From: Nocardia higoensis
Lineage (GTDB): Bacteria; Actinomycetota; Actinomycetes; Mycobacteriales; Mycobacteriaceae
NCBI RefSeq assembly: GCF_015477835.1
Contig: NZ_JADLQN010000001.1
Coordinates: 2,480,001 to 2,544,000, forward strand
DNA length: 64,000 nt
Direction: 5' to 3'
The position numbers and the translations under genes are program-made. Each line of letters begins with the position of its first letter. Position 1 is the stretch's first letter. Below, in pieces: positions 19,034 through 26,613 of this stretch. A model generated the notes under the pieces. It made no database searches. It had not been told where the DNA came from and worked only from the letters and a program-made list of their open reading frames with translations.

Positions 19034-19501
19034 TCATCCCTGGGGAGACGCGCCCCCATAGTCCTCGGCCATCCAACGGTTCGAGGCGGGCGCGAACAAC
19101 ATCACCAGCGCCGCGACCACGATCACGGCGAGCAACGTGCCGAGTACAGGCTGATGGGAATCGGTGAGCAGCGACCATGCCACGGGCAGCAACAGAATCT
19201 GCGCGATCACCGCGATCGAGCGTCCCCAGCGGTGCCCGAGCAACAGCCCGATGCCCGCCGCGAACACCCCGCCGCCGAGGATGCCGAACCACGCCGCCGT
19301 GCCGTAGCCACTGGCCTGGGACTGATCGTGGCCGAGCAGGCCGCGGATCACCAGCACGATCGCCACGGTCACCGCGACGCCGCCCTCCAGGGTCACCAGC
19401 GCGCCCGCGCCGCGCACCGTGACCGGTGTCGCGTCCGCCGAAATCTCACCCGGGTCCGAGATCTCACCCTTGCCGGTCCCATCACTGTCGCTGTCAGCCA
19501 C
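19034..19501 (-). CDS. Small integral membrane protein (Rv3217c-like)
   Basis: 155 residues with an acidic, Gly/Ser-rich N-terminus and four predicted membrane helices: VTLEGGVAVTVAIVLVIRGL, WFGILGGGVFAAGIGLLLG, SIAVIAQILLLPVAWSLL and TLLAVIVVAALVMLFA. Function unknown. GTG 19501 is chosen; the frame is open far upstream but overlaps the lipid-kinase gene on the other strand. It is divergent from that gene with about 110 bp between starts, the same arrangement as Rv3217c/Rv3218 in mycobacteria. Confidence 0.75.
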   Translation of the reverse strand: MADSDSDGTGKGEISDPGEISADATPVTVRGAGALVTLEGGVAVTVAIVLVIRGLLGHDQSQASGYGTAAWFGILGGGVFAAGIGLLLGHRWGRSIAVIAQILLLPVAWSLLTDSHQPVLGTLLAVIVVAALVMLFAPASNRWMAEDYGGASPQG

Positions 19502-19610
19502 GCGGCCAAGCCTACGACGCGCGCCGCGCTCGTCACGCCGCCCGGTCGGCCCGGTCGGCCCGGTCGGCCGGATACGAGCCGCCGCCGCTCGCGCAACTAG
19601 GCTGCTCGGC

Positions 19611-20552
19611 GTGCGCACGCTGCTGATCGTCAATCCCAATGCCACTTCGACCACCCCGGCCACCCGCGATCTGCTGGCGCACGCGCTGGAAAGCCGCACG
19701 CAGTTGACCGTCGCACACACCCAGCACCGCGGTCACGCGGCCGAACTCGCCCAGTGGGCCTCGACCAACCAGATGGATCTGATCGTCGTACACGGCGGCG
19801 ACGGGACGGTCAACGAGACCATCAACGGTTTCGTCCCGCTGCCCGAACTCGACGACGGACAGGTCTGGCGCCCGCGCCTGGGCATCATTCCCGGCGGCTC
19901 GGCGAATGTCTTCGCCCGCGCACTGGGAATTTCGCCGGACCCGGTCACAGCGACCAACCAGCTCATCGACCTGCTCACCCTGAATCGCGACCGCCGAATC
20001 GGCCTGGGACTGGCCGACGACCGCTGGTTCACCTTCAGCGCCGGCGTGGGCTTGGACGCCGATGTGTGCGAGGCCATAGATGCCGCCCGCGCGAAAGGCC
20101 ATTCGGCCACTCCGGCGCGCTATCTTCGCACAACAGTTCGACAATTCTTCCGCGCCAAGGGGCATGAACCGAAGGCGCGAATCACCATTCCAGGACATGA
20201 GCCGATCGACGGTGTGCATTACGTCTTCGTGACGAACACCGATCCGTGGACATATCTGAACTCCACTCCCGTGCGCACCAATCCCGGCACGAGGTTCGAG
20301 ACCGGCCTCGGGGTGTTCGCCATGAGATCGATGTCACTACTGCCCACCCTCCTGGTCGCCGGGCAACTTCTCGCGCCGGAGGGAAACCCGCAGTCGCGCC
20401 AATTGTTTCGCCAGGACGACGTCCCGGCCGTGCATATCGAGGCGCGGGAGCCTCTCGGCCTGCAAATCGACGGCGACTTCATCGGCAAGCGCGAGACGGT
20501 GGATTTCACCGCCGTCGCCGGCATGCTCGATGTCGTGGCTCCGCAGTCGTGA
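19611..20552 (+). CDS. Diacylglycerol/lipid kinase catalytic-domain protein
   Basis: A 313-residue kinase of the DAG/sphingosine-kinase fold. It opens with LLIVNPNATS, then the nucleotide loop VVHGGDGTVNE (GGDGT motif) near residue 65, and the PGGSANVFARALGI motif near residue 105, typical of these kinases. LGLQIDGDFIG near the C-terminus is the other conserved block. It phosphorylates diacylglycerol or a related lipid such as undecaprenol or lipid-anchored sugars; the substrate is not fixed by sequence. GTG 19611 begins the conserved domain. It is followed by the whiB1 promoter region. Confidence 0.88.
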   Translation: MRTLLIVNPNATSTTPATRDLLAHALESRTQLTVAHTQHRGHAAELAQWASTNQMDLIVVHGGDGTVNETINGFVPLPELDDGQVWRPRLGIIPGGSANVFARALGISPDPVTATNQLIDLLTLNRDRRIGLGLADDRWFTFSAGVGLDADVCEAIDAARAKGHSATPARYLRTTVRQFFRAKGHEPKARITIPGHEPIDGVHYVFVTNTDPWTYLNSTPVRTNPGTRFETGLGVFAMRSMSLLPTLLVAGQLLAPEGNPQSRQLFRQDDVPAVHIEAREPLGLQIDGDFIGKRETVDFTAVAGMLDVVAPQS

Positions 20553-20654
20553 GAGCGACCTCACACCTGTGACGAACCTCCCGGTTGCGCTGCGAAAAGC
20601 CGGGCGAGCGAGTAAAAAGGAACGGACGGGCACCCCATGCGGGAACCCCGATCG

Positions 20655-20670
20655 CGTGAGCTTCCCCACG
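20655..20670 (+). promoter_or_regulatory. Crp-like site 1 upstream of whiB1
   Basis: CGTGAGCTTCCCCACG is close to the mycobacterial Crp (Rv3676) half-site pattern GTGA-N6-C/TCAC; the known activating site before M. tuberculosis whiB1 also ends in CCACG. It lies about 30 bp upstream of TTGACA (20687-20692), a possible -35 box, so it would sit near -60 relative to a start near 20722, a class I activator position. Confidence 0.5.
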
Positions 20671-20703
20671 GTGACCTGGATACCTATTGACATCTACGGT
20701 GTT

Positions 20704-20719
20704 CGTGAAAGCATTCACA
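20704..20719 (+). promoter_or_regulatory. Crp-like site 2 upstream of whiB1
   Basis: CGTGAAAGCATTCACA contains a perfect GTGA-N6-TCAC palindrome, centred at 20711.5. If TTGACA at 20687-20692 is the -35 box, this site covers the -10 region and would repress. An activating distal and a repressing proximal Crp site have been reported for mycobacterial whiB1; the spacing here (49 bp between centres) is wider than I recall there. Confidence 0.55.
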
Positions 20720-20810
20720 AGCAACCGTGCGGAAACCTTCAGGTCGCACAAGTTAACGAACCACAAACCACTAAGGCGCCTCTCCGGGCGCCCAGCAAAG
20801 GAGCAGAGGA

Positions 20811-21065
20811 ATGGACTGGCGCCACAAGGCCATCTGTCGCGACGAGGACCCCGAACTGTTCTTCCCGGTGGGTAACAGTGGTCCTGCGCTCGCGCAGATT
20901 GCCGATGCCAAGCTGGTCTGCGCCCGCTGCCCCGTCACCGCCGATTGCCTGTCCTGGGCCCTGGGCTCCGGTCAGGACGCGGGCGTATGGGGTGGTATGA
21001 GCGAAGACGAGCGCAGGGCGCTGAAGCGTCGCAACGCGCGCACCCGCACCCGCACCACCGTCTGA
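20811..21065 (+). CDS. whiB1: WhiB1 iron-sulfur transcription regulator
   Basis: An 84-residue WhiB-family protein holding a [4Fe-4S] cluster and acting with the primary sigma factor; the mycobacterial orthologue is essential and NO-responsive. Cluster ligands C9, C37, C40 and C46 are all present with WhiB1 spacing. The turn GVWGG and the basic tail RRALKRRNARTRTRT form the DNA-binding end. RBS GGAGCAGAGG precedes ATG 20811. The 258-bp upstream region has two Crp-like palindromes, and an intrinsic terminator with a T-rich tail follows. Length and motifs fit WhiB1 rather than other WhiB paralogues. Confidence 0.95.
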   Translation: MDWRHKAICRDEDPELFFPVGNSGPALAQIADAKLVCARCPVTADCLSWALGSGQDAGVWGGMSEDERRALKRRNARTRTRTTV

Positions 21066-21079
21066 GAGACGACGCAGCG

Positions 21080-21108
21080 ATACCGGGCCCTATTCGGCGG
21101 CCCGGTAT
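21080..21108 (+). terminator. First hairpin after whiB1
   Basis: A 10-bp perfect stem (21080-21089 with 21099-21108), beginning 14 bp after the whiB1 stop. No T-run follows; it precedes a second, stronger terminator by 8 bp. Confidence 0.6.
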
Positions 21109-21116
21109 ACGCATTG

Positions 21117-21154
21117 AGCCCGGCACACGGACAAGTGCCGGGCTGTTTTATTTT
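21117..21154 (+). terminator. Intrinsic terminator of whiB1
   Basis: A 10-bp stem (21117-21126 with 21135-21144) with an 8-nt loop, then GTTTTATTTT. A classical U-tract terminator is rare in this GC-rich window. The rest of the region to 21335 is AT-richer and holds no recognised gene. Confidence 0.85.
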
Positions 21155-21335
21155 CGCGGAATTGTCTGCAATTTTTCGGTAATAGACGAACGATTCACAA
21201 CGTGTCCTACACCACATGAATAACTCCGCTTTCATTCGGCGCGCGCACCGCCGGTAAAGGCAAGGCATCTTCTCGGCAAATGCCGGCGGCGGAACGTCGG
21301 ATACCGAGGCCGGGCAGGATGGAGCGGCCGGGCCG

Positions 21336-22850
21336 TCAGCGCCCTTGACGACGGCCGAGCGGCACACGCAGCACCGCGTCGGTTCCGACGTCGGCACCGG
21401 GGTGCAGTCCGATCGAGCCGCCCAGTTCGGCGGTCACCAGGGTCCGCACGATCTGCAGCCCCAGCCGATCCGAGCCCTCCAGACTGAAACCCGGGGGCAG
21501 GCCGCGGCCGTCGTCGCTGATGATCACGTCGAGCCAGCGGGCCGAACGCTCCGAGCGGATGGTGACGGTACCGGTCTGGCCGGAGTCGAAGGCGTGCTCG
21601 ATGGCGTTCTGGACCAGCTCGGTCAGCACCATCACCAACGGGGTGGCGCGCTCGGCGGAGAACACGCCGAGAGAGCCGGCACGGCGGACCTTGATCCGGG
21701 TCGTGTGCACGGTGGCGACGTCGGCCATGATCGGCAGCAGCCGGTCGACGACCTCGTCGAGATCGACCTCCTCGTCCACCGACATCGACAGCATCTCGTG
21801 CACCGAGGCGATCGAGGTGACCCGGCGGACCGACTCGGTCAACGCGACTCTGGCTTCCTCGTTCTCGGTACGCCTGGCCTGCAGTCGCAGCAGCGCCGCG
21901 ACAGTCTGCAGATTGTTCTTGACCCGGTGGTGGATCTCGCGGATGGTCGCGTCCTTGGACAGCAGCGCGCGGTCGCGGCGTTTGACCTCGGTGACATCGC
22001 GGACGAGCACCGCCGCGCCCGCCAGCTCACCGTGCGGTCGCAGCACCAGGGTGCGCAGCAGGACCGTGGCGCCCCGCGCCTCCACCTCCATGCGGCGGCC
22101 GGTTCGCCCGGCGAGCGCGGCCTGGATGTCGCCGACGACCTCCTGGGCGTCGAACGGATCGGTGATCAGCGACCGGGTGGTGGCGGCCAGGTCCTGCCCG
22201 TCGAGATCGGCCTGCAGCCCCATCCGGTGATAGGCCGACAGCGCGTTCGGGCTGGCATAGACGACGATGCCCTGGGTGTCGAGACGGATGAACCCGTCAC
22301 CGGCACGTGGACTGGAGTGCGTGGCCGCGCGGTCCTCGGTGGTGGGGAAGGTGCCCTCGGCGATCATCTGGCACAGATCGTCGGCACAGGCGACATAGGC
22401 GATCTCCAGGCTGCTGCGCACCCGGGAACGCTGCATGTCGGTGTCGCGGGAGAGCACGGCGATCACATGGTCGCCGCAGCGCACCGGGATGGCCTCGCGC
22501 ACCGCGTGTACCGGGTGCGGGTGGTAGACGCCCTTCATCTCCGCGTCGCCCTCGGTACGGGTCACCGTGCCGGTCAGCAGCGCCTCGAACACCTGCGGAT
22601 GATCCTCGCGCGAGGCGACCGTACCGACCATGTCCTCGACGTGCACGGTCGACGCCGTCGTGGGACGGCACTGGGCGACGCAGACGAGATCCGCGCCGTC
22701 CTCCACCGGACCGGCCCCCACCCACAGCAGAAGATCGGCGAAGGACAGATCGGCGAGCAGCTGCCAGTCCCCCACCACCCTTTGCAGATGGTCCACGGCC
22801 AGGCCGGGAAGGTCGGTGTGTTCGGCGAGGAGTTCGCTCAGCGTCGCCAT
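21336..22850 (-). CDS. pdtaS: Sensor histidine kinase PdtaS
   Basis: A 504-residue cytoplasmic sensor kinase without membrane helices. Domains: GAF-like (~10-170), PAS (~185-290), HisKA_2 dimerisation with phosphoacceptor His in REIHHRVKNNLQ (~305), and an HATPase domain (NAIEHAFD N box, DDGRGLPPG, LGLQIV) to the end. It phosphorylates the ANTAR-type RNA-binding regulator PdtaR, encoded elsewhere; in mycobacteria it senses copper, NO or c-di-GMP and affects lipid metabolism. Gene order next to whiB1 and the biotinyl carrier is that of Rv3219-Rv3221c. Start ATG 22850. Confidence 0.93.
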   Translation of the reverse strand: MATLSELLAEHTDLPGLAVDHLQRVVGDWQLLADLSFADLLLWVGAGPVEDGADLVCVAQCRPTTASTVHVEDMVGTVASREDHPQVFEALLTGTVTRTEGDAEMKGVYHPHPVHAVREAIPVRCGDHVIAVLSRDTDMQRSRVRSSLEIAYVACADDLCQMIAEGTFPTTEDRAATHSSPRAGDGFIRLDTQGIVVYASPNALSAYHRMGLQADLDGQDLAATTRSLITDPFDAQEVVGDIQAALAGRTGRRMEVEARGATVLLRTLVLRPHGELAGAAVLVRDVTEVKRRDRALLSKDATIREIHHRVKNNLQTVAALLRLQARRTENEEARVALTESVRRVTSIASVHEMLSMSVDEEVDLDEVVDRLLPIMADVATVHTTRIKVRRAGSLGVFSAERATPLVMVLTELVQNAIEHAFDSGQTGTVTIRSERSARWLDVIISDDGRGLPPGFSLEGSDRLGLQIVRTLVTAELGGSIGLHPGADVGTDAVLRVPLGRRQGR

Positions 22851-22871
22851 ATCGGGTCCGGCGCCGGACCG

Positions 22872-23087
22872 CTAGGAGATGACGGCGATGAGATCGCCGG
22901 CCTGTAGCACCTGGCCGGGCTCGACCTCCACGGCGGTGACCTCACCGGCGATCTCGGTGAGCACCGGGATCTCCATCTTCATGGACTCGAGCAGGATCAG
23001 CGTCTGGTCCTGTTCGACCTTGTCGCCGACGCTGACCTCCACGGTCAAGACGGTGGAAACCATCTCCGCGCGCACTTCCTCAGCCAT
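22872..23087 (-). CDS. Biotin/lipoyl attachment carrier protein (TB7.3-like)
   Basis: 71 residues, a free-standing biotinyl domain. The modified lysine is K37 within ESMKMEI; flanking glycines (SVGDKV, EIAGEV, QAGDLI) mark the beta-barrel hairpins. It resembles mycobacterial Rv3221c. It would act as the carboxyl carrier of a biotin-dependent carboxylase encoded elsewhere, or as an orphan carrier. It lies 21 bp before pdtaS in the same orientation, so co-transcription is likely. Confidence 0.9.
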   Translation of the reverse strand: MAEEVRAEMVSTVLTVEVSVGDKVEQDQTLILLESMKMEIPVLTEIAGEVTAVEVEPGQVLQAGDLIAVIS

Positions 23088-23103
23088 GACACCTCATTCG
23101 TTC

Positions 23104-23137
23104 GGTTGGCCTGTATCCGCTGAAGCTACAGCCAACC
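23104..23137. promoter_or_regulatory. Inverted repeat between biotinyl carrier and bL37 genes
   Basis: GGTTGGCCTGTA (23104-23115) pairs with TACAGCCAACC (23127-23137), with one unpaired C. It sits in the 91-bp divergent promoter gap, 16 bp from the carrier start and 41 bp from the bL37 start. It may be an operator or a 5' leader hairpin of the minus-strand transcript. Confidence 0.35.
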
Positions 23138-23178
23138 ACACGTGAAAGAATGGCCTTCAATCAGAAGGGAGACTACCG

Positions 23179-23253
23179 ATGGGTAAGCGTGGACGTAAGA
23201 AGCGTAGCCGCAAGGGCAATGCCGCCAACCACGGCAAGCGGCCCAACTCCTGA
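23179..23253 (+). CDS. 50S ribosomal protein bL37 (24 residues)
   Basis: The 24-codon gene reads MGKRGRKKRSRKGNAANHGK then RPNS. It is extremely basic and matches the AURKAIP1/COX24-type peptide identified as bL37 in mycobacterial 50S structures, where it lies against 23S rRNA. AGAAGGGAG precedes ATG 23179 at good spacing, and a bidirectional hairpin follows 24 bp after the stop. It is too short for ordinary gene prediction. Its position between the biotinyl carrier and rshA agrees with mycobacterial order as I recall it. Confidence 0.9.
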   Translation: MGKRGRKKRSRKGNAANHGKRPNS

Positions 23254-23276
23254 GCCGCGGCCGGCAGGCTGAACAT

Positions 23277-23317
23277 CGAGCGGCACGCCACCCCGTTTCC
23301 GGGAGGCGTGCCGCTCG
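23277..23317. terminator. Bidirectional terminator between bL37 and rshA
   Basis: A 13-bp perfect stem (23277-23289 with 23305-23317), followed on the plus strand by GTTTCGTTTC. It ends 28 bp before the rshA stop on the other strand, so it can serve both converging transcripts. Confidence 0.75.
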
Positions 23318-23344
23318 GTTTCGTTTCGATGGCGGCTGTGCCGC

Positions 23345-23644
23345 TCAGGCGGTGTCCGCCGGGCTGTCGCTGCTCTCGATGATCGTCACCGACCTGCGGA
23401 TCTCGACCGACAGCCGCGCGCGTAGCGAGTCGGGTGCCTTGTCCCCGCCGCATTTACGACTGAGCAGGCTCTTGACCTTCTCCTCGATACCGTATGCCTC
23501 GATGCACGGCGAACAGTGGTCCATGTGGTGCTGCAACCGGGCACGGGTGGCATCGTCGCACTCGCCGTCGAGCATCAGCCAGACGTCGGTGAGCACGGCC
23601 GTGCAGTCCATCTCCATGTCGGGGTCGTCGTGCTCGACACTCAC
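23345..23644 (-). CDS. rshA: Zinc-associated anti-sigma factor RshA
   Basis: A 99-residue redox-sensitive anti-sigma factor that holds SigH inactive until disulfide stress. The ZAS signature H40-x3-C44-x2-C47 is visible (HMDHCSPC), with further cysteines at ~14, 29 and in the tail (SRKCGG). Its GTG at 23644 overlaps the sigH stop as GTGA, giving translational coupling and hence matched amounts of sigma and anti-sigma. The long upstream frame is a shadow of sigH. Confidence 0.93.
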   Translation of the reverse strand: MSVEHDDPDMEMDCTAVLTDVWLMLDGECDDATRARLQHHMDHCSPCIEAYGIEEKVKSLLSRKCGGDKAPDSLRARLSVEIRRSVTIIESSDSPADTA

Positions 23645-24390
23645 TGCTTGACCTCCTGACGCTCGCCCCGGTGGAATCCCCGCTCGCGCGCCACGTCGGC
23701 GAGCAGGCCCTTCAGTTGCTTGCGGCCGCGGTGCAGCCGCGACATCACGGTACCGATCGGGGTCCCCATGATGTCGGCGATTTCCTTGTAGGGGAAGCCT
23801 TCGACATCGGCGTAGTAGACCGCCATGCGGAACTCTTCGGGCAGTTCCTGGAGTGCCGCCTTGATGTCGTCGTCGGGCAGGGCGTCGAGCGCCTCCACCT
23901 CCGCCGAGCGCAGTCCGGTGGAGGTGTGCTCGGCGGTGGCGGCGAGCTGCCAGTCGGTGATCTCGTCGGTCGGGTACTGCGCGGGCTGGCGCTGCTTCTT
24001 GCGGTAGGAGTTGATGTAGGTGTTGGTGAGGATGCGGTACAGCCACGCCCGCAGGTTGGTGCCCTCCTTGAAGGACTTGAACCCCTGGAACGCCTTGACG
24101 TAGGTCTCCTGGACCAGGTCCTCGGCGTCGGCCGGGTTCCTGGTCATGCGCAGCGCGGCACCGTAGAGCTGATCGAGCAGCGGGAGCGCGTCACGCTCGA
24201 ACCGCTGCGCCAGGCTCGCCTCGTCCTCGGACTCGGCCGGTCCGGACACCGCGTCATCGTCGCTCGTCACACCTGTCCCTTCGATCGGCGTCCCTGCCGA
24301 ATCTACCGGCTCGACGCGATCGTGCGGGAACCCGGCGTCCGTCGGGGCCATCAGGCCCCGTAGCGGGCGTTCGTCGAGCAATACCGACAC
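23641..24390 (-). CDS. sigH: ECF sigma factor SigH (SigR family), possible long isoform
   Basis: RNA polymerase sigma factor for oxidative and heat stress. Region 2 ([31 protein letters not shown], in parts) and region 4 ([36 protein letters not shown]) are nearly identical to mycobacterial SigH. Three starts are possible: GTG 24270 (209 residues, usual length, AAGGGA ahead), GTG 24390 (249 residues, GGAGAGG ahead) and GTG 24405 (254 residues, GAGG ahead). A SigH-type promoter places the transcript start near 24425, so the long forms can be made, recalling the unstable extended sigma-R' isoform of Streptomyces. It overlaps rshA by 4 bp. Confidence 0.92.
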   Translation of the reverse strand: MSVLLDERPLRGLMAPTDAGFPHDRVEPVDSAGTPIEGTGVTSDDDAVSGPAESEDEASLAQRFERDALPLLDQLYGAALRMTRNPADAEDLVQETYVKAFQGFKSFKEGTNLRAWLYRILTNTYINSYRKKQRQPAQYPTDEITDWQLAATAEHTSTGLRSAEVEALDALPDDDIKAALQELPEEFRMAVYYADVEGFPYKEIADIMGTPIGTVMSRLHRGRKQLKGLLADVARERGFHRGERQEVKQ

Positions 24391-24428
24391 CGGCCTCTCC
24401 TTCACTTGTCCTCGGGGTTTCCCCTCGC

Positions 24429-24459
24429 ATGCAACACACCCGGGCGGCGCGGTGTTCCC
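24429..24459 (-). promoter_or_regulatory. SigH-dependent autoregulatory promoter of sigH-rshA
   Basis: On the minus strand GGGAACA (24459-24453) is followed after 17 nt by GTTGCAT (24435-24429). This fits the SigH/SigR consensus (GGGAAY, N16-17, GTT). It lies 24 bp upstream of the first possible sigH start, so SigH very probably activates its own operon. Confidence 0.75.
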
Positions 24460-24550
24460 GGCGGATCCCGCCGACGACGCCGGTCACCGCGGTGGGGAGC
24501 CGGCGGATAACCGGTGGCCGCGCGCGGGCGCGCGGCTCTAGGGTGTCGCC

Positions 24551-25042
24551 ATGGCCGCCGCTCCGACCCCCGCCGTCCGCACCCTGACCACGGCGAAGTT
24601 GCCCCATCGCGTGCACTCCTACAAGCACGACCCGCGCGCCGATTCCTTCGGCGCGGAGGCCGTCGCCGCGCTGGCCGCCGACCTCGGCGTCGAGCCCGAG
24701 CAGATCTTCAAGACGCTGGTCGTGGAACTGTCCACCGGTGGGCTCGCCGTCGCGGTGCTGCCCGTCCCGAACTCGTTGTCGCTCAAGGCCGCCGCGAGCG
24801 CCCTCGGCGCGCCGAAGGCCGCGATGGCCGAACGCGCGGCGGCCGAGCGCAGCACCGGGTATGTCCTCGGCGGTATCTCCCCGCTCGGTCAGCGCAGGAA
24901 ACTGCCCACGGTGATCGACGAGTCCGCCCTGCGGTGGGACCGCGTCCTGTGCAGCGCGGGCAAGCGCGGCCTCGAGATCGAGCTCGCCCCGGACGATCTC
25001 GTGCGGGCCGCCGACGCGGTGGTCGCGCCGATCACCGCCTGA
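24551..25042 (+). CDS. ybaK: YbaK/EbsC-type Cys-tRNA(Pro)/aminoacyl-tRNA deacylase
   Basis: 163 residues of the YbaK editing-domain fold, which hydrolyses mischarged aminoacyl-tRNA, chiefly Cys-tRNA(Pro). Motifs: RVHSYKHDP, EPEQIFKTLVV with the catalytic-site Lys, GLAVAVLPV, GYVLGGISPLGQRRKLPTVID, and CSAGKRGLEIELAP. Length matches the stand-alone family. ATG 24551 is close to the sigH promoter on the opposite strand. Specificity (Cys versus other amino acids) cannot be read from sequence alone. Confidence 0.9.
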   Translation: MAAAPTPAVRTLTTAKLPHRVHSYKHDPRADSFGAEAVAALAADLGVEPEQIFKTLVVELSTGGLAVAVLPVPNSLSLKAAASALGAPKAAMAERAAAERSTGYVLGGISPLGQRRKLPTVIDESALRWDRVLCSAGKRGLEIELAPDDLVRAADAVVAPITA

Positions 25043-25200
25043 GGGTCCGCCTGCCGACACGCCGCGCGTGCCTCGCCCGGTGTCGGAGTACTCACAACTC
25101 ACCGGCGACACGCCATGAACGGGCGACGTCTGCCCGCGCCGTGTGCGTTACTGGGTGGGCGTTTTCCAGCCAGGTCCGACTCGTCCGACCCGAGGAAGTG

Positions 25201-25572
25201 ATGCGAATGTCCGCCCGCCCGTCGACCCCGCGCCGCTCGCGCATCCGCCGTTCGCTCGCCGCTCCCGCACTCACCGCGACACTGCTGCTGACACCGGCGC
25301 TCACCCCGGTGTTCGCCCCGGCCGCAGGCGCGCAACCCGGGCTCGGGGAGGTCATCCCGGCACAGCCCGGCCCCTCCGAAATGCCTTTCGACGGTCGAGA
25401 ATCCGACGATTCCCGCAGTGATCAGACAGGCGGCGATCAGCCAGGCAGCGACCTGACCCGTAAGGCCGAGGAGTTCGGCGGCTCGGTCGTCAACGAGGTC
25501 ATCGACCTGAGCACCGGCATCGTCAAGTGCGTGATCAATCTGGCGACCGACTCGGTACCGTGTCCGCTCTGA
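25201..25572 (+). CDS. Small secreted protein of unknown function
   Basis: 123 residues. A signal peptide is clear: basic start (RPSTPRRSRIRRS), hydrophobic core (LAAPALTATLLLTPALTPVFA), and a cleavage site around AAGAQP. The mature part is short, rich in Gly, Asp, Ser and Gln (disordered), then a hydrophobic C-terminal segment VVNEVIDLSTGIVKCVINLA with two cysteines that could form one disulfide. GAGGAAGTG precedes ATG 25201; ATG 25207 is an alternative. No family recognised. Confidence 0.6.
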   Translation: MRMSARPSTPRRSRIRRSLAAPALTATLLLTPALTPVFAPAAGAQPGLGEVIPAQPGPSEMPFDGRESDDSRSDQTGGDQPGSDLTRKAEEFGGSVVNEVIDLSTGIVKCVINLATDSVPCPL

Positions 25573-25602
25573 TCCGCGAGGTCTACGCGCCCGGGCCCCC
25601 GG

Positions 25603-26439
25603 TCACAGCAGGCTGATCTGCCCCGGTCGCTGCGCCTCGTCCCGGGATTCGTCGACTTCGGTCAGCAGTTCGGGCCCGTTGTTCTTGACACTGTTGACCA
25701 ACGTCGACACCGGCCGCACGACGATGTCGCGCACGACCTCGTCCTCCGGCGTCGCGAGCAGTTCCGCGGGCGCCGGATGGTCGGGGTCGAGCCAGGCGTC
25801 CCAGTGCTCACGCGGCATGGGTAGGGGCATCCGGTCGTGGATGCGGGTGAGGTCGCCGACCGCGTCGGTGGTGAGGATCGTGCAGGACAGCAGTGGTTCG
25901 CTCGCAGGCAGCGCGCGATCGCGCCATACCGACCACAGCCCGGCCATGTACAGCCGCGAGCCATCGCTGTTGGTCATGAAATAGGGCCGTTTGATCGCCT
26001 TGCGCCCGCCGGCCGGGTCGGGTTCGACCAGCCACTCGTACCAGCCGTCCATCGGGACCAGACAGCGCCGGTATTTCACGGCGTCGCGGAACGACGGCGT
26101 GGTGGCGGCCTTGTCGGCGCGGGCGTTGAACAACGGTTTGCCCTTCACGGGCACCCCCGGCTCGGCGGCCTTCGTCCAGGCCGGAATGAGCCCCCAGCGC
26201 ATTCGCCGGATCCGCAGCGTCGGGTCGTCTTCGGGGTGCTCGCGGTCGTGCCGGGAGACGATCGTGAGCACCGTGTTGGTCGGCGCGACGTTGTAATTCG
26301 CGTCGTCGGCGTTCGCCGCGCTCCGCCCGCCCCCGGAGGACGGCGCGTTCGAGGTCTGCGGGCCGGCGGTTTCGTCGATGGCGTCGAGCTCTACCGCGAG
26401 CCTTCCCGGATTCGTCGTGGTGGCATATCGTCCGCACAT
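25603..26439 (-). CDS. SOS response-associated peptidase (SRAP/HMCES/YedK)
   Basis: 278 residues. SRAP proteins crosslink to abasic sites in single-stranded DNA through a catalytic Cys2 exposed after Met removal. The start at ATG 26439 puts Cys at position 2 (MCGRYA), which fixes the start firmly over the open frame upstream. Other active-site blocks: NVAPTNTV, RMRWGLIPAW, FNARADKA, MDGWYEW (Glu) and RIHDRMP (His). An insertion of ~35 residues after the first helix (GPQTSNAPSSGGG) is unusual for bacterial members but typical of actinobacterial ones. Equivalent to Rv3226c. Confidence 0.92.
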   Translation of the reverse strand: MCGRYATTTNPGRLAVELDAIDETAGPQTSNAPSSGGGRSAANADDANYNVAPTNTVLTIVSRHDREHPEDDPTLRIRRMRWGLIPAWTKAAEPGVPVKGKPLFNARADKAATTPSFRDAVKYRRCLVPMDGWYEWLVEPDPAGGRKAIKRPYFMTNSDGSRLYMAGLWSVWRDRALPASEPLLSCTILTTDAVGDLTRIHDRMPLPMPREHWDAWLDPDHPAPAELLATPEDEVVRDIVVRPVSTLVNSVKNNGPELLTEVDESRDEAQRPGQISLL

Positions 26440-26613
26440 ATTTCCGAGCATGGCACCCCCCGCCGACACCGGTGGCAACAATTCGGGGGATAGTGGGTGA
26501 CCTGGTGAGAGTTTTGACTTAGCATTCTCTCAACGGATGGAATGCATCACACCTGTCCGCTCCGGCACGCGCACCGCCCGGCCAACGCATGAAGCAAGAG
26601 GAGAGCCACCGAC

